In this document: positions 18,519 to 26,290 of the stretch, in pieces
Numbering within the stretch: position 1 is the stretch's first letter
How the letters are laid out: each line of letters opens with the position of its first letter
NCBI GenBank assembly: GCA_023715865.1
Contig: JAMBOW010000001.1
Coordinates: 1,612,001-1,676,000, forward strand
Reading direction: 5' to 3'
Origin: Neobacillus mesonae
GTDB lineage: Bacteria > Bacillota > Bacilli > Paenibacillales > Paenibacillaceae
Length of the DNA: 64,000 bases
The notes under the pieces: model-generated
Told to the model about the DNA's origin: nothing
Database searches by the model: none
What the model saw: the letters and a program-made list of their open reading frames with translations, nothing else
Program-made: the position numbers and the translations under genes

Positions 18519-18535
18519 TGTAATATAAAATTACA
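18519..18535. promoter_or_regulatory. Candidate LacI operator
   Basis: Inverted repeat TGTAAT (18519-18524), ATAAA, ATTACA (18530-18535), with the flanks extending symmetry loosely. It lies between the two divergent promoters. No experimental motif is available for this regulator. Confidence 0.35.
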
Positions 18536-18672
18536 GAATACTGGGACATATCGTACCAAATAGAATAGATAATTCATTTTCACTACTGACAATAAAATGG
18601 ATTATAGAAAGAGATAAAAATGATTCAGCTCCATATTTATGTAAATTGAATTGTGCATTTGTAAACAAAAAG

Positions 18673-18701
18673 TTGAATGTTAAGACAATATATTATACAT
18701 T
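18673..18701 (+). promoter_or_regulatory. Candidate promoter of the LacI gene at 18784
   Basis: TTGAAT (18673-18678), 17-base spacer, TACATT (18696-18701). It lies about 80 bases before ATG 18784. Fair match to sigma-A. Confidence 0.4.
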
Positions 18702-18783
18702 TATGTAAGAGGTTTATAAGCGGCAGAATACAATCTTATGATCGATTTATGCCAAAATGATGGATTGAGGTGGACAAGACAAC

Positions 18784-19824
18784 ATGGCGAAAGACAAAGT
18801 AACCATTCAGGATATAGCCGATGCATTAGGAATTTCGAGGAATACAGCGTCCAAGGCACTTAACGGAAGCGATACGATCCCGGATGAAACGCGGAGCAAA
18901 GTCATTAAAAAAGCAATCGAGCTGAAGTACAAACAGTTCGCCTACATGGAGACAGATAACCTGCTGAACAAAGGATCAGGAAATATTGCTTTGCTGACAG
19001 CAAATATGCCAAATAACTCGCATTTTGGCGGGCCGCTTATTAATGGTTTGGAGAAAAGAATCAGTGATGAAGGCTATACCCTGTCCATACATATCGTGCG
19101 TGATATTGATCAAAACTCCCTCGCCTTGCCTAAAAATTTAGATATAACAAATGTGGATGGCATCATCTGTATTGAGCTGTTTGATCTTGAGTACAGCAGA
19201 CTTATTACGGATTTAGGCATACCGACCATTTTTATCGACTGCGCAGCAGAAATATCCTTTCCTGAATTTAATGCTGACATTCTATTGATGGAGAACGAAC
19301 ATAGTACATATCAGATGGTGAAAAAACTGACCGAGAGCGGTCATAAGAGTATAGGGTTTGTCGGGGATTATCATCATTGCAAAAGCTTTTATGAACGATG
19401 GACCGGTTATCAGCGAGCCCTCATCGATTCGAATCTGCAGCTCGACACGGCAACATGTATCATAGATGACGACCGTCTGTTCTTCTCAGAACCCGGATGG
19501 CTTGATAAAAGAATTGGCCAAATGGAGCCACTTCCCTCGGCTTTTGTATGTGCAAATGACTTTATTGCTGTTGGTGTAATGAAATCTTTGAAAAACCATA
19601 ATATTTTGATTCCGGATGAGATAAAAGTTTGTGGGTTTGACAATGCTCCCGAATCACGGATAGTGGAACCGCATTTGACCACCGTCCACATTTATAGTAA
19701 TGAGATGGGAATTAAAGCGGCCGAAACATTGTTGTCTCGAATTAAGAGTCCTCAACAGCCATTTCATGTCTCCCATGTATATACTAAACCGGTATATCGC
19801 GAATCAACATCCGGCTCCCTCTGA
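18784..19824 (+). CDS. LacI family transcriptional regulator (fructan operon)
   Basis: A 346-residue repressor-type protein. The N-terminal helix-turn-helix reads VTIQDIADALGISRNTASKA, with hinge helix following, and residues about 65-340 form the periplasmic-binding-protein-like effector domain (CANDFIAVGVMKSL, CGFDNAPESRIVEPHLTTV). The ASKALNG hinge start is standard. ATG 18784 follows GAGGTGGACAAGACAAC. It diverges from the fructan operon and probably represses it until a fructose-derived ligand binds; position is the only evidence for the target. Confidence 0.92.
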   Translation: MAKDKVTIQDIADALGISRNTASKALNGSDTIPDETRSKVIKKAIELKYKQFAYMETDNLLNKGSGNIALLTANMPNNSHFGGPLINGLEKRISDEGYTLSIHIVRDIDQNSLALPKNLDITNVDGIICIELFDLEYSRLITDLGIPTIFIDCAAEISFPEFNADILLMENEHSTYQMVKKLTESGHKSIGFVGDYHHCKSFYERWTGYQRALIDSNLQLDTATCIIDDDRLFFSEPGWLDKRIGQMEPLPSAFVCANDFIAVGVMKSLKNHNILIPDEIKVCGFDNAPESRIVEPHLTTVHIYSNEMGIKAAETLLSRIKSPQQPFHVSHVYTKPVYRESTSGSL

Positions 19825-19840
19825 TTATCAACAAATACGA

Positions 19841-19880
19841 CTAATAACGCCCTTTGACACAAGTCAAAGGGCGTTATTAG
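19841..19880. terminator. Bidirectional hairpin between convergent LacI and GH9 genes
   Basis: Perfect 18-bp stem, ctaataacgccctttgac (19841-19858) and gtcaaagggcgttattag (19863-19880), loop acaa. It serves LacI (stop 19824) and GH9 (stop 19889). T-runs are poor on both sides. Confidence 0.75.
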
Positions 19881-19888
19881 CACCAAGA

Positions 19889-21511
19889 TTATTGATTCCA
19901 ATGCGAGAAGACAAATACGGCTGGCGAGTTCCAATAGATCGTAATTTCATTACCTGCGTAACTGTCCTCATGATCTATATAACACGCTGCTGCAGGTTTT
20001 CCTTGTAGATGCGCTGCCATGCACTCATCATTTAAATGCTTGTTCGGACCTCCTGCCACCATACCCGGAACCGGAGCATCCACCCCATCTCCTACTGAAG
20101 GGCGATGATGAGGGTGCATAACAAGGCGCTCACCGAACCCTGTAACATAAGATAGATCAAGAACGTTCTGACCTAATAGATAATGTAAATGCCCAAGCGC
20201 TGCCTCTGCGTACTCTTCACTCTCGCCTATTTTGCAGGCAAGGAGCAGAAGCATAGCCCTGTTCATGACCACCATATTGCTGCCCCAAATATAGTCATCT
20301 TCCACGAGCGAAATCCCGTATCCATCCGAAGCGGCAATCTCAATCAACCGATCAGCTTCCATGAGAAGAGTGCTTTTCAGTTCCGAATAAAGTTCTGGGG
20401 CTCGTTCACTATCACTACTCAGCAAATACCGAATTGTACCGTATCCGCCCATATCCGCCCAACCCAGCTCGCATTTAGGAAAATTGGATTTTGCAAACGA
20501 TTTGAATGTCTCATGATACTTCTGTTCACCTGTGGCGAAAAATAGCTCTGCCGCTGCCCAATATCTTTCATCCAGATCACAATCATCACCGTATTCTCCA
20601 GTCGAGATATCCGGTGGGTTTTTAAATCCAGGTTCGTGTGGGTGAGCTTCAATCCAAGCCCATGACAGCTTAGCAGACTTCAGACACTTATCTGCAAAGT
20701 CAGCATCGAAAGCACGGTATACCCTTGCTGCTTGTGCCATAACGGCCGCACTGCAGGCTGTCGCCGTTGTCGAAATCGGAGAGAAGACCAGTTCAGCCTC
20801 GTCATTCTCAGGCATCACCGCAAGCCCCGGAAACTGTCTGGTCGTCAGTTTGTGATAACTCCCGCCGGATTCTGTGTCCTGCATCTTAAGCAAGAAATCC
20901 ATCTCTACCTTGCACTCGTGCAGTACATCTGGCATAGCTTCATTTGTCTCCGGCAAAGGGATCGGATCTTTAAATGCATTCGGGTACAGCTCCCAGGCAA
21001 GAAGCAAATCAGCGACGGCTTTCGCACCTGCAACAACGTATTTCCCATAGTCTCCTGCATCGTGCCATCCGCCGTTACCATCCAGATATTGACCCGGATT
21101 GCTGTGAACACATCCTTTGGCTGTATGACACGCTTTGTGCTGCCACTCCCCTGCATATTCTTTGTCCAAATCTTCACCGCAGCGTAAATAATAGAAGGCT
21201 TTTAACAGACCTTTATGTACGTCGGAATAAGGTCTCTCTGCAATAATAAATGGTGAAGACTGATGTCCCTCTGCATCTTCAATGATATAACGTCCTGGTT
21301 CTTCAAACTGGGTGAAGTCTCCTTTATATAACCGATCCCCTGAACAAGCATCCTCAATCGGACCCTCTGCCTGTCCTGAATAAGCAACCTGTAAAGTTTC
21401 CGTATTTATCACTCGATAGTCCGCATTTTCTCCTCTTAACACAAAGCTCTTTCGGCCTTTCAAAGGATAGCCGATCTGATTGACAAGAATGAAGCGTTTG
21501 AAATCGTTCAT
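19889..21511 (-). CDS. GH9 glycoside hydrolase with N-terminal Ig-like domain, no signal peptide
   Basis: A 540-residue enzyme. Residues about 7-92 are the CelD_N immunoglobulin-like domain (ILVNQIGYP start); residues about 98-540 are the GH9 alpha/alpha barrel. The catalytic base pair is D151 and D154 in GGWHDAGDYGKYV, the histidine motif is HPHHRPS, and the general acid is E522 in NEITIYWNSP. No signal peptide is present, so it is probably cytosolic and acts on imported beta-1,4-gluco-oligosaccharides (cellodextrin or glucomannan fragments). ATG 21511 follows AGGAGGATCAAG. It has its own terminators on both sides. Confidence 0.92.
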   Translation of the reverse strand: MNDFKRFILVNQIGYPLKGRKSFVLRGENADYRVINTETLQVAYSGQAEGPIEDACSGDRLYKGDFTQFEEPGRYIIEDAEGHQSSPFIIAERPYSDVHKGLLKAFYYLRCGEDLDKEYAGEWQHKACHTAKGCVHSNPGQYLDGNGGWHDAGDYGKYVVAGAKAVADLLLAWELYPNAFKDPIPLPETNEAMPDVLHECKVEMDFLLKMQDTESGGSYHKLTTRQFPGLAVMPENDEAELVFSPISTTATACSAAVMAQAARVYRAFDADFADKCLKSAKLSWAWIEAHPHEPGFKNPPDISTGEYGDDCDLDERYWAAAELFFATGEQKYHETFKSFAKSNFPKCELGWADMGGYGTIRYLLSSDSERAPELYSELKSTLLMEADRLIEIAASDGYGISLVEDDYIWGSNMVVMNRAMLLLLACKIGESEEYAEAALGHLHYLLGQNVLDLSYVTGFGERLVMHPHHRPSVGDGVDAPVPGMVAGGPNKHLNDECMAAHLQGKPAAACYIDHEDSYAGNEITIYWNSPAVFVFSHWNQ

Positions 21512-21540
21512 CTTGATCCTCCTATATTAGTGTAATTAAA

Positions 21541-21583
21541 AGACCATCCCTACTCATGCAAGTGAAGTCTCTAGGGATGGTCT
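21541..21583 (-). terminator. Rho-independent terminator after the GH2 gene
   Basis: 12-bp stem agaccatcccta (21541-21552) and tagggatggtct (21572-21583), 19-base loop, then TTTTAATT on the minus strand. It separates GH2 from GH9. Confidence 0.8.
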
Positions 21584-21624
21584 GCTATAAACTTAAAATA
21601 AACTCTCGAAAATTTTACTGAATA

Positions 21625-24192
21625 TTACTTATTCAATACATGTGTCTCTTTAATAAAATCGGCCATTGAGCGGACGTTTACTTTACCTGGAGAAGCTGCT
21701 GCAAATGCCTGATCTCCATACGTACGAGCCTGGAAAGAGATCTCCTTCATTTCGCCAGGAAGAAGATCAAAGAAATTGTCGCTGAACACACCTTCGGTCT
21801 CACTGTCCAGCCACACCTGCTTGGCAAGCACGTTTGATGTCAAAGTAAAGCGTGTCCCCTCAGAGCCTTCCACCTCTGTTATCGTTACTTCCGCTAAGGT
21901 AAGTTTCAGATCTTTGAAAGGTACAAAGTAATGGTGCTGCACATCAACAACTTCTCCATTCTGTACAAGCTCAGCAACGGCAGTCGTACGCTCTGGATCC
22001 TGTCCTTTCAACAGCTCATTAAGCGAGAGCGACAAGACAAGATTCGTAGCATTACCAGGATTGCTAACCGAATGCGACTGACTGCTATGAACTGTACCAT
22101 CGAAGTCCACAACACGAATGCGAAGCTCTCCTTCAATCGGTTTCAGCAAATCAGACAGCAGGTAAAAATCGACTTTTTCTTCCTTCGTCCCGTCAATGGA
22201 AACCATCTCGTCTGCGAAGCTGCGTTTAGCATAGTACTGGAGCGCTTTCCAGTTGCCGTAATAGTCCATACCAGCCCATGAAGCAACCGGCCAGGTATCA
22301 TTCATCTGCCAATATAAGGTCCCCATTACAAATGGTCTGTTGCGGCGATGCGCTTCAATCGCCATCTTCATAGCATCCGCCTGAAGCACTTGGCTCATAT
22401 ACAAGAAGGATGGGAAGTCCTTCGGCTCCGTCATGTACATATCCATATATTCTTTAATCAAACGGTTTCCGTTGCCGTTCTTCTGATGGGCCAGCATGAC
22501 TTCGGAAGTCAGCTCAAGATCGGATTCTTTTGCATATCGAAGCACCGATTTATGTTCCGGGAAGGATTGGAAGCCGTATTCGCTCATGAAGCGTCCCAAT
22601 TTGATATTGTAATTCTCAAACGGCTCAGTGTTATGCCATACACCCCAGTAGTGAACATCTCCGGCAGTTGAACTTGTCGATGCATGCTGATTGATGTCAT
22701 TCGAGACGGATACAATTGGGGAAGATGGCCAGTAATCATCACCAGGAACCAGCTCTGACAGAACTTCCGGCAGCAGCTTATGGAAGATAGCCTCATAATC
22801 CGCCCAAATCTTCTCACGCTGCTCATGAGTATAGTCCTTCTTCCAGCCCCAGCCGCCTTCTTCATTATAGTGCGCCCATGCAGAATCAATTTCATTATTA
22901 CCGCACCATAAAGCAATGCTAGGATGATTCCGCAAACGTTTAACATTGTCAATAGCTTCCTCGCGTACACTGTCCAGGAAAGCTTGATCTCCAGGGTACA
23001 TACTGCAGGCAAACATAAAGTCCTGCCAGACCAAAATACCGTATTCATCACACAGCTCATAGAAATCGTCCTGTTCGTAAATGCCGCCGCCCCATATCCG
23101 AAGCATGTTCATGTTCGATGCTGCTGCGGACTCGATTTCATGGCGGTATCTTTCACGCGTCACTTCAGTAACAAAACTGTCGTTAGGTATATGGTTAGCT
23201 CCTTTAGCAAACACAGGAACACCATTCAACTCAAAATAGAAGGATGTGCCGTACTCATCTTTGTCCTGGACAAGACGGATGCTGCGCAGTCCGGTTTTGA
23301 CGGAGGCTTCCGCCAGAGAGTCCCCTCCCTCTTGTTCCAGTACCTGTGCAGTGAAAATGTACATGTGCGCTTCGCCCAGACCTCTCGACCACCACAGCTG
23401 AGGATTACGGATCTCGATAGGCAGCTCTACTTTTTGAAGCCCTTGCACAAGCTCCACTTTTTCGATCCATTCTCCGCCATCCGTCGAAACACGAATCACT
23501 TTCTCACCAGCCTGATCGGCTTCGATTTCCAGCACAGCCGTCAGAGAAGCTGCATTCTCGGTAACACTTTGCTGATGAATGTATAGATCCGCTACTCGAA
23601 CTCCAGACCATGCTCTTAGCTGCACTTCACGCCAGATGCCGCTGGTTACGAATCTCGGCCCCCAGTCCCATCCATAATGATAAGGTGCTTTCCTAGCAAA
23701 AATGCTGACCCTTTTGTCGCCTAACTCACCGACTTCCGATTGGTCATTAGATGCAGGAAGGGGATATCCGAGCGCCTCAAGCTTTGGCAAATCCTCGTTG
23801 ATCGGGGAACGAAACACGATCCGCAGCTTATTGCCAGCCGATTTGACGTAAGGTTTAACATCTACTTCCCAGGTGCGGAACATGTTATCTGCAGATAATA
23901 CATGCTGATCATTCACAAACACTTCCGCATATGTATCAAGACCCTTGAACACGAGCTCTACATGCTCTTTTTCAAGAAGTTCACTTGGTATATCAAACAA
24001 AGTTTTGTATTCCCAGTCTTTTTTATCGATCCACTGTACCAATTTTTCGTTTGTACCATAAAAAGGATCAGGGATTTTGCCGTTTTTGAGTAAATCCGTA
24101 TGAACACAGCCCGGCACAACCGCAGGCAGCCACTCTTCCTCTTCACACGCTTTAAATGTCCAGTTATTTAACACCAACTTCGATTCATGCAT
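21625..24192 (-). CDS. GH2 beta-mannosidase
   Basis: An 855-residue cytosolic enzyme without signal peptide. The N-terminal jelly-roll starts at LNNWTFKACEEEEWLPAVVPG, typical of GH2 beta-mannosidases, followed by the Ig-like domain (about 195-305) and the TIM barrel (about 310-600). Acid/base E434 lies in WCGNNEIDSAW and nucleophile E538 in MSEYGFQSFPE. It should release mannose from the non-reducing end of manno-oligosaccharides. ATG 24192 follows GGAGGGTTTTTAAACC. It has a separate promoter region carrying a TTTTTGTTA palindrome. Substrate assigned by family only. Confidence 0.93.
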   Translation of the reverse strand: MHESKLVLNNWTFKACEEEEWLPAVVPGCVHTDLLKNGKIPDPFYGTNEKLVQWIDKKDWEYKTLFDIPSELLEKEHVELVFKGLDTYAEVFVNDQHVLSADNMFRTWEVDVKPYVKSAGNKLRIVFRSPINEDLPKLEALGYPLPASNDQSEVGELGDKRVSIFARKAPYHYGWDWGPRFVTSGIWREVQLRAWSGVRVADLYIHQQSVTENAASLTAVLEIEADQAGEKVIRVSTDGGEWIEKVELVQGLQKVELPIEIRNPQLWWSRGLGEAHMYIFTAQVLEQEGGDSLAEASVKTGLRSIRLVQDKDEYGTSFYFELNGVPVFAKGANHIPNDSFVTEVTRERYRHEIESAAASNMNMLRIWGGGIYEQDDFYELCDEYGILVWQDFMFACSMYPGDQAFLDSVREEAIDNVKRLRNHPSIALWCGNNEIDSAWAHYNEEGGWGWKKDYTHEQREKIWADYEAIFHKLLPEVLSELVPGDDYWPSSPIVSVSNDINQHASTSSTAGDVHYWGVWHNTEPFENYNIKLGRFMSEYGFQSFPEHKSVLRYAKESDLELTSEVMLAHQKNGNGNRLIKEYMDMYMTEPKDFPSFLYMSQVLQADAMKMAIEAHRRNRPFVMGTLYWQMNDTWPVASWAGMDYYGNWKALQYYAKRSFADEMVSIDGTKEEKVDFYLLSDLLKPIEGELRIRVVDFDGTVHSSQSHSVSNPGNATNLVLSLSLNELLKGQDPERTTAVAELVQNGEVVDVQHHYFVPFKDLKLTLAEVTITEVEGSEGTRFTLTSNVLAKQVWLDSETEGVFSDNFFDLLPGEMKEISFQARTYGDQAFAAASPGKVNVRSMADFIKETHVLNK

Positions 24193-24270
24193 GGTTTAAA
24201 AACCCTCCAAATGTGTTATATTTCTGAAGCCTGAACCTATTGTCTCATGGAATTCGTAACGCTTCAATAG

Positions 24271-24291
24271 TTTTTGTTATCCTAACAAAAA
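24271..24291. promoter_or_regulatory. Palindromic operator candidate upstream of GH2
   Basis: TTTTTGTTA (24271-24279), tcc, TAACAAAAA (24283-24291): a perfect 9-bp-arm palindrome, 80-100 bases before the GH2 start. The TTTGTTA half-site recurs upstream of the LacI gene at 38740. Confidence 0.5.
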
Positions 24292-24312
24292 AATATTAGC
24301 ATAACTCAAAAA

Positions 24313-24351
24313 CAGATCGGATAAGACCATGTATAGTGCCTATCCGATCTG
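24313..24351 (-). terminator. Rho-independent terminator of the nine-gene transport operon
   Basis: 11-bp stem cagatcggata (24313-24323) and tatccgatctg (24341-24351), then TTTTTGAG on the minus strand. It closes the operon 14 bases past the last stop. Confidence 0.85.
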
Positions 24352-24364
24352 GTACAAAGAAGAG

Positions 24365-25375
24365 CTAGCCTACCACTCCTGTCCGTTCGACGCTCTCTAC
24401 AAAATAACGCTGTACGAACAGATACAATAGGATCAAAGGCGCGATGGCCAGCAAAATTCCCGTATCTACAATCATTGCCACATGGTTGGGATCCGCTTTG
24501 ATTTCCGTTCCAGATAAGCCCATTAGCTGCGGAATGATCAAATTGACCTGTGATGGGAGAGAAGCTACTTTCAGTGACATCAGACTGCTCTCGCTCATAA
24601 ATAGTGAAGGATAGAATGTATCATTATAGGTCCATACAAACGAAAACAGCATGACAGTAATCATCGGAGGTATCGCATTGGGAAGCATGATTCGAAAAAA
24701 GGTTTTAATGCCGCCCGCTCCGTCAATCAATGCTGCCTCTTCAATTTCTTTTGGCAGTCCTTTAAAAAATTGACGAAAAATATAAATGAACAATCCCGCT
24801 TTAAGTCCTGTTGCTGTTGCCGATGTGATCATGGACGGCCAGTACGTGTTGAGAAGATTAACGCCTTCTTTTCCTGTAAACAAAGTAACCAAACCTAAAA
24901 TATCAAAGTTTCTAAAGTGCAGATACATGGGTACCATAAGCGTGCTCGAAGGTACAAGAATCGTAAGAATAACCGCGCCAAACAACAATTTGCTGCCTGG
25001 AAAATGAAATCTGGCAAAGCCGTATCCGGCAAGCGCTGTCGATCCGGTGGTCAGCAGCATGATGACGACTACATAGACCAGCGTATTGCCAAGCAGCGGG
25101 AAATAGTTCATTACCTCGGCCGCAAGCTTGATATTATCCAACGTGAAGTTAACCGGAATCATATAGATGGTTGGATTATAAATGTCAACCTTATCTTTAA
25201 ATGCGGTAGATATCTTCATCAGAATCGGATAGAGAATGACGAAGGATATTCCAATAATCAGCAAGTAACGAAAAATGTCCCATAAGACATTCATCACTTT
25301 ATTTTTGGTACGCTGCATCTTAAATACGACGGCTTCGCTGCGCCCAAGCCTTTTCATTTCCTGCACTTTCCTCAC
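24365..25375 (-). CDS. CUT1 ABC permease, pair B, MalG/LplC type
   Basis: A 336-residue six-helix permease. A basic cytosolic N-terminus of about 30 residues precedes the first helix (YLLIIGISFVILYPIL). The EAA loop reads EEAALIDGAGGIKTFF and MLPNAIPP. It is the last gene of the nine-gene operon, 15 bases after its partner permease. The binding protein that feeds this pair is not adjacent, since the two in the operon lie upstream of pair A. Sugar class inferred from the family. Confidence 0.9.
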   Translation of the reverse strand: MRKVQEMKRLGRSEAVVFKMQRTKNKVMNVLWDIFRYLLIIGISFVILYPILMKISTAFKDKVDIYNPTIYMIPVNFTLDNIKLAAEVMNYFPLLGNTLVYVVVIMLLTTGSTALAGYGFARFHFPGSKLLFGAVILTILVPSSTLMVPMYLHFRNFDILGLVTLFTGKEGVNLLNTYWPSMITSATATGLKAGLFIYIFRQFFKGLPKEIEEAALIDGAGGIKTFFRIMLPNAIPPMITVMLFSFVWTYNDTFYPSLFMSESSLMSLKVASLPSQVNLIIPQLMGLSGTEIKADPNHVAMIVDTGILLAIAPLILLYLFVQRYFVESVERTGVVG

Positions 25376-25390
25376 CGCCTTACCCTCTGA

Positions 25391-26290
25391 TTAATTGTAA
25401 TGAACCCGCTTCGATATGATAAATCCGATCAGGAAGAGCAGCAGGCCGACTACCATCGTATAAATCCAGGACATCGACGCACTCAGTCCGAAATTTTGCG
25501 TTTGAAATGCTGTTGTATAGATCGTTTGAGTGATTGGACTTGTTGTAAAAGAATCAATGACGGTATAGATGACATTCGTCAAAATAAGAGGACTTACCAT
25601 CGGGAATGTGATCTTCCAAAACGATTCATAACCAGTCGCTCCTTCAATTTTGGCCACTTCATACATTGAGCTTGGTACGGATTGCAGAGCCGCTAAGAAG
25701 ATCAAAATCTGTACTCCCGAACTTCGAATTATATCGTAGATTCTCATAACTGCATCGACGATATACTCTGTAATGACGAGCGGCATTCCCGCTTCATTTA
25801 GCAGCCGTACCATCGAGAGGGTATTGAACTGGGAGGAAGAGCCGCTCGCCTCTTCTGCCACCGCCGCGTTTCCTATCAGGTTAATCAGCCCCGATGCTTC
25901 CGCAGATGCGATCGCTCCGGATGCTAAAATAACCGGCAGAAAAAATATCGCTCTTGCAAGTCCGCGCCCCTTAAACTTTTGATTGAGCAGCACTGCTGAA
26001 AAAAGACTAAAGAACAGGATAAGCGGGACATTAACGGTCATTTGAAGCACTGATTCCGTAAGTATTCGATTAAAATTAGCATCGATAAACAGCGCTTCTT
26101 TAAAATTATTCCAGCCTACAAACACAAGCTCATAGCCTTGAGAGACGATGCTGAGCTCGCTAAGACTGAATCGAATGGACTGAATCATTGGAGTCAGAAA
26201 CAAGAAGATAAAGCCGAGCAGCCAAGGCGTAATGAACAGAAGGCCAAGATAGGATCTTTTTTGCGATAAAGTTAAACGATAGCCTTTCAC
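25391..26290 (-). CDS. CUT1 ABC permease, pair B, MalF/LplB type
   Basis: A 299-residue permease. First helix GLLFITPWLLGFIFLFL. The EAA loop is EVAKIEGATGYESFWKITFP. The second periplasmic loop is longer than usual (about residues 110-165, with a Gly/Ala/Ser-rich NAAVAEEASGSSSQ stretch). It overlaps the stop of the DUF5696 gene by one base, so the two are translationally coupled, tying this transporter to DUF5696 rather than to a binding protein. Confidence 0.9.
   Translation of the reverse strand: MKGYRLTLSQKRSYLGLLFITPWLLGFIFLFLTPMIQSIRFSLSELSIVSQGYELVFVGWNNFKEALFIDANFNRILTESVLQMTVNVPLILFFSLFSAVLLNQKFKGRGLARAIFFLPVILASGAIASAEASGLINLIGNAAVAEEASGSSSQFNTLSMVRLLNEAGMPLVITEYIVDAVMRIYDIIRSSGVQILIFLAALQSVPSSMYEVAKIEGATGYESFWKITFPMVSPLILTNVIYTVIDSFTTSPITQTIYTTAFQTQNFGLSASMSWIYTMVVGLLLFLIGFIISKRVHYN

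Larger units (their letters stand above)
18342..18783. other. Divergent intergenic region of fructan operon and LacI gene
   Basis: 442 bases, AT-rich, without a coding frame of note. It holds a sigma-A-like promoter for each direction (18428-18456 minus, 18673-18701 plus) and a palindrome at 18519-18535 that may be the LacI operator. Nothing else was recognised. Confidence 0.7.

Noticed and set aside
22584..23060. Long open frames of over 100 codons in other frames inside the GH2, GH9 and GH32 genes
   Set aside because: They lie fully inside real genes on another frame, have no ribosome binding site or recognisable product, and match the codon shadow of the host gene.
24254..24267. Second cre-like site before GH2
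   Set aside because: TCGTAACGCTTCAA matches the consensus poorly outside the central CG; below what would be reported.
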